Under the pieces are notes generated by a model. That model was given only the letters and a program-made list of their open reading frames with translations. It was not told the origin of the DNA and ran no database searches. 64,000 nt of DNA. Source: a virus. The translations under genes and the position numbers were made by a program. The DNA is taken from positions 50,883 to 114,882 of the IMG/VR virus record IMGVR_UViG_3300022700_000278; one strand, 5' to 3'. Positions 26,084 to 35,111 of the stretch are shown piece after piece (position 1 is the stretch's first letter; every line of letters starts with the position of its first letter).

Positions 26084-28251
26084 TGTCAATTATTTCATCA
26101 CATAAAGAATATATCTTAGAGCGCTTGCTGTTGGCACATTTACTAAAAGGGGAGTTGCCAACTGCTGACGTATTAGAAGAAGAACTAGAAGAATATATGA
26201 ATACGCATCCGTCTCTTGCAGAGCCAACATCTATGCAAGCAGATTTTGATATAGAAAGAGTCTCTAAAGCAAAAGCTTCTAAGATTCAAGAAATTGCTAG
26301 TTATATTTCTAGTGATGTTTCTATTGTAAATAGAGAGCTTCGGCATATTTTAGACAAGGGGAAGTCTCATTATGAACGCTGGACGATAGAACTTAACCGA
26401 CTACTCAACAAGGCAAAGCGCATAGAACACGAGGTAGACACTCTTCTCTTGTTACAAGGAGATACTGCTGGATACTTTAGCCAGGTTTCTGATATTTTTG
26501 TTGATACAACAAAAATTGATATGGAGAATACCGATGCAAAAATAGATACAACGGCAAACTCTGTCTCTTTGGATCCCGAAGCCGGTTATTCTTCTGATGC
26601 TTCTGGAGGAAGCAGAATTGATTTAAGCACAATGCTAGAAGACGACGTCTTCTTTAGCGTGCTTAGCACCACTCCTACTGGTTATACGCCTGTACAGGGA
26701 AGTAAATTATTTCATATGTTTGTTTCCCCTAGTTCTGGCTGGCGGGGAATTGTCAACAAAGGTTCTGGCGGAGAAGTTGTTTGTGAGTTAAAGGCTCGGC
26801 TAAGCAGAGTTGAGGATATCTCTGTTTCTAAGATCGTGTATGTTTCTAATGTTGGTGATGCTGGTGGAGACGCTTCCGTCACATGCATGCATTCTTTAGA
26901 TGGATATCAGTGGTATATGATAGACAATGCAGCGCCGACACAATCTTTGGATGCTGGTGTCGTCTCTTGGTCTTTTCCGAAGACGGATTTAAGATGGGTT
27001 AAGTTTTTACTTAGAAAAACAAACTATGACGAAGTTAACGGAGGTACTTGTTATTATAATTTCGGTGCAAGCGATGTTCGACTATATGGTTCTATGTATA
27101 ATTCTCTTGATGGCGGAACCTTGGTCAGTCAGGCTATTCAGCCTTTGGACTACGAAGACAAAGTTGTTCCTTTTACAAAAGCTGCGCTTGATGCCTGTGA
27201 AGAAAACGTTAACATAGAAGAACTTGGAACAGATATACAATACTATTTGTCTGCCTCTACAGATGGAGAAACTTGGACAGGCGAAACACAAGTAGAGCCA
27301 TCTGGGAGATCAAATAGAATTTGGCCTTCTGTCGCAAATTTTAGCGGAGCAAGAAAACTTGATAACGTTGAAGACAGCAGCTCTTTTGATTTGTTAGATA
27401 GCGAGGTTGCATCAAAGCTTTATATCGTCAAAGACATTGACTCGAGCTCTTATATTCCATATGGGTATAAAGACGGAAGCTATGGGTTTGTAAACACAGC
27501 AATCCCCTTGAAAGACGCAGATACTGGAACATCTTTATCTGCGCAGCATATATTTAATAGCCTTGAGGTTTGGAGAAATATTTTCGATATTTCTTCTCCA
27601 TCTACTTTGGTAAGAGGTGTCTCTGCAGGATGGGGAAAAGATAACGACAAATATTATTGTCAATTTTATGTTGGCTCTCCTAGTGGAACGACGTTTGACT
27701 TTGGTCCCACTTCTTGCGTGATAGATGGAGTAAAGCGTTCTGGAAAAGTGTCTTTGCCATTAGGTGTCCATTCTTTTTCTACAGCTTATACAAATTGGTT
27801 TAATATTTATAGTGATTCTTATGCAGAACCAGACAGCGAAGACGACCTAGAGGTACTTGATCCCCTATACCCGTATAACCATAAGCTTGTGCTAGAAGGA
27901 TTTGAGTATAAAAATAGTTTTTCTGGAGAACAAAAGTATAACAACAGAGCTGATATTATTGCAGAATATTACTGCAAGCGAACAAGCACATATGATTTAG
28001 AGAACAATATAGAAGACAAAGAAAGATATTTTTCCTTTGTAAAATCTCTTGGAAAATCTTCTTCTCCTACTGCCGGCGTTTTGTTATATAGAAACATGTC
28101 TTTTGACGATTATTCGAACGAAAAATGTCGATTGCTATGGAATTCTGGCAAGAGTTCATATAAATATATTAAACTAAAAGCTATTTTGTCTACGACAAAG
28201 GAAGAAAACACTCCTTTACTTTATTCGTATCGAATTAAGATTGGTTCTTAA
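26083..28251 (+). CDS. Large virion protein with a discoidin-like segment (third of three)
   Basis: 722 aa, translationally coupled to the previous gene. N-terminal ~140 residues are helical (E-R-L-L-L-A-H-L-L-K-G and long charged helices). Residues about 165-350 follow a discoidin-like order: core strands, then V-T-C-M-H-S-L-D-G-Y-Q-W-Y, then L-R-W-V-K-F-L-L-R-K-T-N-Y. The plan (helical head, sugar-binding-like beta domain, beta tail) matches the two preceding genes, so the three look like ancient tandem duplicates that have diverged strongly. Confidence 0.6.
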   Translation: MSIISSHKEYILERLLLAHLLKGELPTADVLEEELEEYMNTHPSLAEPTSMQADFDIERVSKAKASKIQEIASYISSDVSIVNRELRHILDKGKSHYERWTIELNRLLNKAKRIEHEVDTLLLLQGDTAGYFSQVSDIFVDTTKIDMENTDAKIDTTANSVSLDPEAGYSSDASGGSRIDLSTMLEDDVFFSVLSTTPTGYTPVQGSKLFHMFVSPSSGWRGIVNKGSGGEVVCELKARLSRVEDISVSKIVYVSNVGDAGGDASVTCMHSLDGYQWYMIDNAAPTQSLDAGVVSWSFPKTDLRWVKFLLRKTNYDEVNGGTCYYNFGASDVRLYGSMYNSLDGGTLVSQAIQPLDYEDKVVPFTKAALDACEENVNIEELGTDIQYYLSASTDGETWTGETQVEPSGRSNRIWPSVANFSGARKLDNVEDSSSFDLLDSEVASKLYIVKDIDSSSYIPYGYKDGSYGFVNTAIPLKDADTGTSLSAQHIFNSLEVWRNIFDISSPSTLVRGVSAGWGKDNDKYYCQFYVGSPSGTTFDFGPTSCVIDGVKRSGKVSLPLGVHSFSTAYTNWFNIYSDSYAEPDSEDDLEVLDPLYPYNHKLVLEGFEYKNSFSGEQKYNNRADIIAEYYCKRTSTYDLENNIEDKERYFSFVKSLGKSSSPTAGVLLYRNMSFDDYSNEKCRLLWNSGKSSYKYIKLKAILSTTKEENTPLLYSYRIKIGS

Positions 28252-28295
28252 CTGGCCAAAAGTGATAGAATAGACAAAGATTGGGAGCTTCTAGC

Positions 28296-29837
28296 ATGCT
28301 CGATTATCCTTTTAATTGGAACTGGGTTTTGAAGGTCGATAGTTCTGGCGGCCGAATAAAGAGAGTTCCTATGTCAACATCGTATAGAGCCTCTTCTCTT
28401 AGAGGCCCTAACGACGCAAACAAACTTAGGTCTTTCCAAAAGGAAGTACAAAGCGATCTCGCTAGTTTGACTGGTATTGTCAACAACACAATAAGACCAG
28501 TATTAAACTCTTTGCCTGCTGGCGGAGCAGATAGCCGATGGAGTCTTCGGTCTGAGATTGATTGTTATTCCTATGGTGTCCAAGGCTCAACTCTATTTGT
28601 TTTTAACAGCGCAAACAATACCTTTGCCGATGGTAGATATTGGAGCAGCGAAGAAAATCGACCATATACTATTGCAGAAAAGATAGAAGACCATGATGGT
28701 CGGATTAGCGAGCTAGAATCAATTGCAAATACTGACGTTGTTTCATCTGGTTCTATAGACCTGCAAGATCTCTGGAGAGCTGTTGGCGCAAATTATCAGA
28801 GCGGGACAAAAACAAGCTGGACAAATAGCTTAGATGCTAGGGTTGGCCGCTTAGAATGTCATGACTCTCAGTTAGCTCCTGATTTATATGGTGATTCACG
28901 AGCCACTACAGGTGGATATACGACCCCCTCTAACACTATAGAAAAGTATGAAGGGTACAACAGTGTAAGCGGCGATCCTGGCTGGGGAGGCTGGTCTTGG
29001 GCTGGTTCTTGTGATAAGACACAGTCGTTTGGAGTAGCTGAGTATGTTCATTATTTAGCTCTTCTTCACGGAATAGATGTGTCTAGCGGGGAGGATCCGT
29101 GGAAACTTGATCACGATCCTTCGCTTGGTGGCTCTATTTCTCTACCTCTTTCGCAAGGGCCAACTGACATCAGAAGCTCTGTTTTTACAACAAGAAGCAG
29201 AACAGATCCAGTATCTGATTCTTTACTATATGACCTAGGTCGAGTTCGATACGAGCTAGAAAGACTAAGAGGAACCGACTGGAGTACAGGAAACCAGACA
29301 GGGCCATTTATTTCTAATTGGCCTGGTGCTGGTGACAACGAGCAATCATTATACTTACATATCAACTATACAGGCTCAGGAACTCCAAGTATTTCCAATC
29401 CTCATGGTGTTCATTATACAGAGACCGATGCAGATACTCAGTTTAATGCTGTTGCCTCTTTTGTTGGTCAGAATGCTATAGGCGACAATACTACGAACTA
29501 TTCAGCTCATGTTGGCGCGCTCAGTCATATTGCTGATGGCGATTCTCTCGAGCTTGCTCTTGCTAAAGTTGACAGTGCTACGCCTGTTTCTATCCAAAGA
29601 TATCAAATGTTAGTTTCTAGATCTTCTATGACAGAGGAAGAAAGAGAAGATACTGCTATTGCTGTTTCGCACAACCTTGGACAGTATCCAATTGTTAATG
29701 TATTAGATATGGATCCAGAAGAATTGAATCCCTATACTGCTTCTTGGACAAGAGACTTAAATATTGAACACATAAATGTAAATGAGTTTCATATTTATAC
29801 CGGGGCAGAAGATGTCCTGATCGTTTGGATTGGATAA
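28296..29837 (+). CDS. Fibre-like structural protein, 513 aa
   Basis: The frame is open from a TTG at 28281, but GGGAG at 28283-28287 lies 8 nt before ATG 28296, so the ATG is chosen. The N-terminus (L-D-Y-P-F-N-W-N-W-V-L-K-V-D) and repeated short stretches of I-x-x-L-E-S-x-x-N-T resemble a trimeric fibre with coiled-coil pieces. Near the C-terminus, S-H-N-L-G-Q-Y-P-I-V-N-V-L-D and an ending V-L-I-V-W-I-G match the short tip domain often found in tail fibre proteins. Receptor binding is inferred. Confidence 0.6.
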   Translation: MLDYPFNWNWVLKVDSSGGRIKRVPMSTSYRASSLRGPNDANKLRSFQKEVQSDLASLTGIVNNTIRPVLNSLPAGGADSRWSLRSEIDCYSYGVQGSTLFVFNSANNTFADGRYWSSEENRPYTIAEKIEDHDGRISELESIANTDVVSSGSIDLQDLWRAVGANYQSGTKTSWTNSLDARVGRLECHDSQLAPDLYGDSRATTGGYTTPSNTIEKYEGYNSVSGDPGWGGWSWAGSCDKTQSFGVAEYVHYLALLHGIDVSSGEDPWKLDHDPSLGGSISLPLSQGPTDIRSSVFTTRSRTDPVSDSLLYDLGRVRYELERLRGTDWSTGNQTGPFISNWPGAGDNEQSLYLHINYTGSGTPSISNPHGVHYTETDADTQFNAVASFVGQNAIGDNTTNYSAHVGALSHIADGDSLELALAKVDSATPVSIQRYQMLVSRSSMTEEEREDTAIAVSHNLGQYPIVNVLDMDPEELNPYTASWTRDLNIEHINVNEFHIYTGAEDVLIVWIG

Positions 29838-29838
29838 T

Positions 29839-31482
29839 ATGGTATCAGTAAACCTAGACAGAGAGAACAGAGGAAAAGTAAACGCTGTCAGGAGAGTGCC
29901 TGTTTCTTCTTCTGATAAAGGAAATCTTTGCATGCACGAGAACACGGGGCATCTCTATACCCGGCGAGTCTCGAGCGGTTCCTTGCAAGACTTTTTTAAT
30001 ATTTGTTCTGATGTCACGTATGTTCCAAATGCTACAGAACTAACTACTTTGCTGTTAGATGATACTCCCAGAATTTTGACGCTTGGTGCAAAAAATTATC
30101 AAATGCCATCTGGCCCTCTTATTATTACTGCCCCCAAGGTGGTTGTTGGTAAGGCTACTGGAGAATCTATCTTAAAATTTACGTGGGACCCAGGAAGAAG
30201 TTTGTATGATTTGTATATTAATTCTGAAAGTGTTTGGTTTCATGATCTTACGCTAATGCGGACACAAGACGACACTCCGAATCACTTTGTGTTTATTGCC
30301 AATGCCAACAACAGCGGTTTTAATAATTGTTATATTGGTGGGGGAAGCACCAATCCGACAGAGAATTTAATAAAAGTGTCCGAATCAGATTATGTAAGCG
30401 TGAATAACTCTTTCTTTAATGTCGCCACTACAACCAAGGACGCTTCTCTTCTATATGCGGATAATTCTGATCATATAAAGATTGATCGTTGTGTCGCTGA
30501 TGATCAAGTTGCTACTAGAGCAATTAAATTAGATCAATGTGACTACTTTTATATAAACAGATCCAAGTTTTCTAACCACAGTTCAATTGATAGTAATGCT
30601 GGAATTGACTTGTCTAGAAGCGATCATGGATCAATAGAGAATACTCATATCAACATTCATTCTTTTTCTGGCCTTGCAAACAGCAATGCCCTTCGAACTG
30701 CTACAACAGGCGGAACATATTGCAAAGATGTTAGAATAAATTCTTGTAGCTTCACATTAGACCAAGGCGACGACTATACCCCAGTAGATGTGCCCTTGGT
30801 TTCTTTGTGGGGAGACCATATTTCAGCGTCTAACTCTTATGTTTATGCTCAATATATGGGCAAGACAGAGACTTTAGAAACAAATATTACAAGTCGACCT
30901 GTAATCATGATGCGTGGAGACAATGTCTCTCTGCAAAGCAGTGAGGTCCGAGCAGCAAATTGCCGATGTGCAATTTTGGTAGATGCTAATGATGCTGATC
31001 TTTCTGGTGCAAATGGTGCCGGTACCAGAATTAGAGGGAATTATATTGGGGAGTTTGGGATGGATCATTCCGACACAAACCCTGGTGGAGCAAATAGAAT
31101 AGACAGCAACGGAATCTTGCTAACTGATATAGAGTCAGTTGGCGCCACTCCTCTTCCGTGTTCTACTGGTGTTATTGCTGAAAATGTTATTGTTGGCGAC
31201 CCAACATTACACAGTACTGCTATTACTGGATGTCCACATAATGATTATTCTGATTCTGTTCATGCGTTGTATTGGGCTATCAGCAATAACGTTATATACT
31301 GCGATCCTCCTAGCGGAGCACAAATATTTGGTATTAAAACTACAGAAATTGATAGCTCGGTAATGCTGGGCAACCTTGGCGCACAGTCTGGTGCTGCTGT
31401 GCTTGACTATTCGGAAGGAACCAACAATACTAGCGAGTATGGTTCTACAAATGACACTGAAAGTACTGGAGCGAACATATAA
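29839..31482 (+). CDS. Right-handed beta-helix (pectin-lyase-like) tailspike-type protein
   Basis: ATG 29839 lies one base after the preceding TAA; an in-frame TTG 9 nt earlier has no ribosome site. The product is about 547 aa. From about residue 65 to 480 it shows repeating coils of ~20-25 residues with strand-turn-Asn patterns (for example H-F-V-F-I-A-N-A-N-N-S-G-F-N-N-C, Y-V-S-V-N-N-S-F-F-N, H-I-K-I-D-R-C), the signature of parallel beta-helices. Unlike the trio at 14.7-18.7 kb it has ordinary phage composition and lacks the D-I-Y-V-D-G opening. Glycan binding or cleavage is likely; catalytic residues not assigned. Confidence 0.7.
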   Translation: MVSVNLDRENRGKVNAVRRVPVSSSDKGNLCMHENTGHLYTRRVSSGSLQDFFNICSDVTYVPNATELTTLLLDDTPRILTLGAKNYQMPSGPLIITAPKVVVGKATGESILKFTWDPGRSLYDLYINSESVWFHDLTLMRTQDDTPNHFVFIANANNSGFNNCYIGGGSTNPTENLIKVSESDYVSVNNSFFNVATTTKDASLLYADNSDHIKIDRCVADDQVATRAIKLDQCDYFYINRSKFSNHSSIDSNAGIDLSRSDHGSIENTHINIHSFSGLANSNALRTATTGGTYCKDVRINSCSFTLDQGDDYTPVDVPLVSLWGDHISASNSYVYAQYMGKTETLETNITSRPVIMMRGDNVSLQSSEVRAANCRCAILVDANDADLSGANGAGTRIRGNYIGEFGMDHSDTNPGGANRIDSNGILLTDIESVGATPLPCSTGVIAENVIVGDPTLHSTAITGCPHNDYSDSVHALYWAISNNVIYCDPPSGAQIFGIKTTEIDSSVMLGNLGAQSGAAVLDYSEGTNNTSEYGSTNDTESTGANI

Positions 31483-31502
31483 TGATAAGGAGAAGCGGAA
31501 TA

Positions 31503-32366
31503 ATGGGCGGAAAAAGCTTAAAAAAAACCAAATCCAAACCTAGAAAAGGAGGCGTAACTAGGGAGGCAGAGCCTTTGAAAGATCAAAAGATTGATAAGAT
31601 TAGCATCAAAGAAAGTGAAACTCTTCCTGTAGAAGACAAAGAATTTGTCAAAGAGAAAATGAAAACCCTTAAAGAATCAGAAAATAAACCAGAACCCGAG
31701 AAGTCACAACCTACTGTCGTATTCGATCATTTTAGAGAGAAGCTAAAAGAATGGGCAGACACTGCTGCTATTGTAGATGTTCAAGAGATCAAAGACGAAG
31801 AAGAGAAGGAGGCAGAGGGATCAGTGGAAAAAGATTACTTTGTTGTGATTGATTTCGAAGCCACATGCTTTAAAAGTCGAAAAGTTTCTAGGGAAGAAAT
31901 GGAAATTATTGAATTTGCAGCAGCCTTGGTCGAGAAAGACACCCTCGACACTGTCGCGGAATTTAATGAATTTGTTCGTCCCGTTATACATCCTGCTCTA
32001 GACGATTTTGCCACAGAGCTTACCACTATTACCCAGGATCAGGTAGACAATGCCTTTACTTTCCCTACCGTTCTAAAACAGTTTGTGAATTGGTTGCAGA
32101 AATATCCTGGTAATAAAACTTTTGCTTCGTGGGGCAGCTATGACAAGAAACAGCTTCTTCAAGATTGTAATACCCATGATGTCGAGTACCCATTTGATGA
32201 CGAGCATGTAAACATAAAAGAAGTATTTCGTCAAAAGCGTGGCTACAAAAGACAATGTGGAGTGCAAACTGCTCTTGGACGTCTCAAAATGCCTTTTGAA
32301 GGAACTCCGCATAGAGGCAGAGACGACGTCCGCAACATCGTTAAAATCATGAGGAAGGCTTGGTAA
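31503..32366 (+). CDS. ERI-1-like DEDDh 3'-5' exonuclease with a charged N-terminal extension
   Basis: ATG 31503 is preferred over ATG 31482 because AAGGAG at 31487-31492 has the correct 10-nt spacing to it. Residues about 1-105 are Lys/Glu-rich and probably disordered. The exonuclease core follows: F-V-V-I-D-F-E-A-T-C (Exo I, Asp and Glu), then F-A-S-W-G-S-Y-D-K-K (Exo II Asp), then H-R-G-R-D-D-V-R-N-I (Exo III His and Asp). This order and the C-F-K insertion match the ERI-1/KapD family of RNA or DNA 3'-5' exonucleases. Lying at the end of the late operon is unusual; it could process RNA or DNA late in infection. Confidence 0.8.
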   Translation: MGGKSLKKTKSKPRKGGVTREAEPLKDQKIDKISIKESETLPVEDKEFVKEKMKTLKESENKPEPEKSQPTVVFDHFREKLKEWADTAAIVDVQEIKDEEEKEAEGSVEKDYFVVIDFEATCFKSRKVSREEMEIIEFAAALVEKDTLDTVAEFNEFVRPVIHPALDDFATELTTITQDQVDNAFTFPTVLKQFVNWLQKYPGNKTFASWGSYDKKQLLQDCNTHDVEYPFDDEHVNIKEVFRQKRGYKRQCGVQTALGRLKMPFEGTPHRGRDDVRNIVKIMRKAW

Positions 32367-32369
32367 GAC

Positions 32370-32582
32370 ATGGCGCTTACAGGAGCCGAAGAAAAGAGAC
32401 TGCGGGAAGCAGAGCAAACTCTTGTCAGAATCAATAAAATTCTGGACGGCGCAGCTAGCAAGAACCAGTTAAATAGGCTATATGTTTTATTGCTGAGAGA
32501 AGTAGAAGAGTTGTCTAATGCTGCTAGCGAGATAGAAGAAAAAGTTAATGAAGTTTTAGAATATGCCCGAAAGGCCCAATAA
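32370..32582 (+). CDS. Small coiled-coil protein, 70 aa
   Basis: ATG 3 nt after the exonuclease stop. Almost entirely helical with heptad spacing (E-E-K-R-L-R-E-A-E-Q-T-L through V-N-E-V-L-E-Y-A). No membrane segment. It is the last + strand gene before the convergent junction. Function unknown; may oligomerise or partner with the exonuclease. Confidence 0.6.
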   Translation: MALTGAEEKRLREAEQTLVRINKILDGAASKNQLNRLYVLLLREVEELSNAASEIEEKVNEVLEYARKAQ

Positions 32583-32613
32583 CACTTTTCAGTATGTCGT
32601 TTTGTTCTAGAGC
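32583..32613. other. Convergent junction between the late (+) and early (-) gene blocks
   Basis: Only 31 nt separate the ends of the two opposing operons. I looked for a G+C-rich stem followed by U-runs on either strand and found none; a weak imperfect AGCT(T)AT/ATAGCT stem just inside the aminotransferase gene is not convincing. Transcripts from both sides probably overlap here. Confidence 0.5.
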
Positions 32614-33780
32614 TTATAAGGCATAGCTACGAATAATCTCTGCCACTTCTTTACACATTGATCTCGTCATAGTATTTCCAGAGGGGATACATAGTATCTT
32701 GCGCCATACCGATTCGGTTTTTTCAAGCCTGAATGTCTGACATCTAGAATATGGGACTTGCAAGTGTCCTGGCATCCACAAAGGTCTTGTTTGAACACCT
32801 TCGGCATAAAGTTTTGTCATTAGTTGTTCTCCGCTCATTCCAAACACGTCTTTGTCAATTGTTATGGCAGTAAGCCAAAAGTTGGCCTCTTCTTTGTTTG
32901 GCGGAGAAAAGACTTTGATGCCTGGAACTTCTCTCAATTCTTCATGGTATGTTTTCCACCATAAACGATGGTTGGCAAGAAAAGTGTCCAGGTGTTCCAT
33001 TTGTGAACAAGCAAGGGCTGCATTCATATTGGTCAAGCCCAAATTGTATCCTACATCATTGTGGACATAGCGTACGGTGTCATCCTTTGCTTGTAAAGAT
33101 AAATACCGGGCACGTTTGCCGTATTCTTCATTGTTTGTAATTAGCATGCCTCCGCCTCCAGCAGTCACTATTTTATTAAAACTGAAGGAAAAGATTCCCA
33201 TGTCTCCATGGGTACCTGCATGCTTGCCTTTTCCTGCGCCACTTATACACCATGTTCCCAAAGCTTCTGCTGCGTCTTCTACGATGGTTAAACCAAAGTT
33301 TTTGGCGGTCTTTCGAAGGGCTATAGGAGCGTCAGAAAATGTTCCAAGGATATGAACAGGAAGAATAGCTTTTATGGTTCTTCCAGTAAGTTTATTTTGA
33401 AGTCCTAGAGGAGTCTGAATGCATTCCTCTTCGATAAATTGTTGTGTTTTGCCCCAGTCTAAATTTAGATCAAAGTCTTGGCAATCCATAAAGACGGGAT
33501 GAGCGCCTACGTGTTTGATAGCATTGATTGGAGCGATAAAGGTTAAAGAAGGTATTAAAACTTCGTCTCCCGACCCTACTCCCGCCAATCTAAGAGCCAG
33601 CATGAGTCCAGAAGTGCCTCCATTAACAGCAATAGCGTACTTAGCGCCAGTGTAGGCTTTAACCTGTTGCTCGAGCTTGTCTACGTAGTCTCCTGCATAG
33701 GAAATCCACCCTGTGTCTAGACAGTTCTTTATATACCTCCAGGCGTTTTTGCTAATCTTTGGTTCTGCTAATGGTATCAT
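32614..33780 (-). CDS. LegC-family PLP aminotransferase (nucleotide-sugar 4-aminotransferase)
   Basis: 388 aa, DegT/DnrJ/EryC1 fold. The sequence follows the LegC subgroup: opening I-P-L-A-E-P-x-I-S, then C-L-D-T-G-W-I-S-Y-A-G, D-E-V-L-I-P-S-L-T-F-I-A-P, V-E-D-A-A-E-A-L-G and the PLP-lysine region F-S-F-S-F-N-K-I-V-T-A-G-G-G-G-M. Enzymes of this group transfer an amino group from glutamate to a 4-keto-6-deoxy nucleotide sugar, as in bacillosamine or legionaminic acid routes. AAAGGA lies 9 nt before the ATG. The dehydratase that would make its substrate is not in the window and may be the host's. First in function, last in order, of the glycan cassette. Confidence 0.88.
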   Translation of the reverse strand: MIPLAEPKISKNAWRYIKNCLDTGWISYAGDYVDKLEQQVKAYTGAKYAIAVNGGTSGLMLALRLAGVGSGDEVLIPSLTFIAPINAIKHVGAHPVFMDCQDFDLNLDWGKTQQFIEEECIQTPLGLQNKLTGRTIKAILPVHILGTFSDAPIALRKTAKNFGLTIVEDAAEALGTWCISGAGKGKHAGTHGDMGIFSFSFNKIVTAGGGGMLITNNEEYGKRARYLSLQAKDDTVRYVHNDVGYNLGLTNMNAALACSQMEHLDTFLANHRLWWKTYHEELREVPGIKVFSPPNKEEANFWLTAITIDKDVFGMSGEQLMTKLYAEGVQTRPLWMPGHLQVPYSRCQTFRLEKTESVWRKILCIPSGNTMTRSMCKEVAEIIRSYAL

Positions 33781-33819
33781 CAGTAAAGTCCTTTATTTCT
33801 TTTTCTGAGACGTGATCTA

Positions 33820-34359
33820 TCATAACTTTTTATATGCTTCTTCTGCAAGTCTCAATATCTTATCTTTTGGTCTCTTTTTGATTGGTTTGGCAGGAGATCC
33901 AATATTAATTGTCCATGGTTCTATATCTTTTGTTACAACAGAACCAGAACCAACCACAGCTCCTTCTCCAATAGTTATGTTTGGAAATACGATTGTATTT
34001 GTAGCAAGGAAAGCAAATTTTTTTAAAGTAACAAAAGATCTTGTTACATTTCTTAGTCTGTCAGGCACAGTTGGTCCCATTAGCCCCGTTCCGTCTGTTG
34101 CGTCTATTCCCGTAATTATTCTACTTCCAGCTGCAATGTTTGCAAAATCTTCAACTCTAGTGCGACCTCCTCCGCTTATAGAAACATAAGGCGCTATATG
34201 TACAAACCATCCAATGATAGTGGAGATACCACCCATGATATGAACATATTCGCTAATCATATCATGGCCCTTTAAAACTACTTTTTCTGGTGATATAATT
34301 GTTACTGGCTCAAAAATTCGAACCTCAGGGCCAACTTCTTTAAGTAGTTCTACTTCCAT
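33820..34359 (-). CDS. Left-handed beta-helix acetyltransferase (sugar O/N-acetyltransferase type)
   Basis: 179 aa. Hexapeptide repeats of the LbetaH fold run from about residue 18 to 160 (for example I-G-W-F-V-H-I-A-P-Y-V-S-I-S-G, I-A-A-G-S-R-I-I-T-G, then I-G-E-G-A-V-V-G-S-G-S-V-V-T-K-D-I), ending in the typical W-x-I-N-I-G-S-P-A-K-P-I-K. This places it with WbbJ/maltose-acetyltransferase-like enzymes that use acetyl-CoA. Beside a LegC-type aminotransferase, the natural inference is acetylation of the new 4-amino group, but O-acetylation is equally possible. Overlaps the sulfotransferase upstream by 10 nt. Confidence 0.85.
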   Translation of the reverse strand: MEVELLKEVGPEVRIFEPVTIISPEKVVLKGHDMISEYVHIMGGISTIIGWFVHIAPYVSISGGGRTRVEDFANIAAGSRIITGIDATDGTGLMGPTVPDRLRNVTRSFVTLKKFAFLATNTIVFPNITIGEGAVVGSGSVVTKDIEPWTINIGSPAKPIKKRPKDKILRLAEEAYKKL

Positions 34360-35111
34360 TTATAATCTTTTTCTAAAAACTCATACAATGCTTGATTGTA
34401 ATCTTTGTAGAAGGATTGCAGCATTTTAAATGCTTTTTCGTCTATTGGTTTCTCAGGGCTGCTCTTTCTTATATGGGTAAAATTTTTTGGATAAAATTCT
34501 TTTAGTCCTAGAAATTTTATAACATCACAATATGGTCTTTTGGGAGACTCAAAGAAGTCTTCTGACTTGATAACTAAAATTTGAGAAGAATCAAAAAGTT
34601 CACAGCACAATGGAACTGTTTTGATATAGCATCCTTTATCAATTAAATAGTAGTCGTTTTCGTGGGCGGTATCCAAGTAGTTCAGAAATGACGGATATCG
34701 TGTTTCCCACTTTGGGGCTATTTTCGCAATATGATGAAAATGAGAATAAAGACGATAGACAGGGTCTCTAAGCAAAATAATTATTTTAATATCTGGTAAA
34801 GTTGCTTTGATACGTTGCATTGAGAGGGCTCGATAGAGATATGTAGGAGATGCCTCTCCAGTAATTTGTCCTGGTTCTAAAACGGGGAACCTGTTTCGAT
34901 ACCAATCTAGTCCTTTGGACCAATGGCGATCAAAGAACCTTACTTCTTTTTGCTCAAGAGAAAGCTTTCCACCAGTATAGTCTACTTCACTATTTGGAAG
35001 TTTTCGTGCGGGGCAAATTTTTGGGTGCTTAACTAAATCTTCAAAGAAAGAGGATGTCCCACATTTGGTTTCTCCAACTAAAAGGAAGGAGGGAGTAGAT
35101 GGCTTAGACAT
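34350..35111 (-). CDS. PAPS-dependent sulfotransferase (carbohydrate type)
   Basis: 253 aa. The 5'-phosphosulfate-binding P-loop is F-L-L-V-G-E-T-K-C-G-T-S-S-F near residue 10, with the conserved F-F-D-R-H-W and G-E-A-S-P-T-Y-L-Y motifs following, and the 3'-phosphate-binding motif I-I-I-L-L-R-D-P-V-Y-R-L-Y-S-H-F at about 118-133. This is the architecture of heparan-type sulfotransferases and bacterial/viral relatives that move sulfate from PAPS to a sugar hydroxyl or amine. Overlaps both neighbours by 8-10 nt. No signal peptide, so it should act in the cytoplasm. Confidence 0.88.
   Translation of the reverse strand: MSKPSTPSFLLVGETKCGTSSFFEDLVKHPKICPARKLPNSEVDYTGGKLSLEQKEVRFFDRHWSKGLDWYRNRFPVLEPGQITGEASPTYLYRALSMQRIKATLPDIKIIILLRDPVYRLYSHFHHIAKIAPKWETRYPSFLNYLDTAHENDYYLIDKGCYIKTVPLCCELFDSSQILVIKSEDFFESPKRPYCDVIKFLGLKEFYPKNFTHIRKSSPEKPIDEKAFKMLQSFYKDYNQALYEFLEKDYKWK

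Noticed and set aside
32560-32640. Bidirectional terminator at the convergent junction
   Set aside because: Only an imperfect 6-bp stem lacking a U-run was found; no support on either strand.
33751-33822. 23-codon - strand frame starting with ATGA overlap at the end of the acetyltransferase gene
   Set aside because: It overlaps the aminotransferase start heavily in another frame and has no ribosome site of its own; likely chance.
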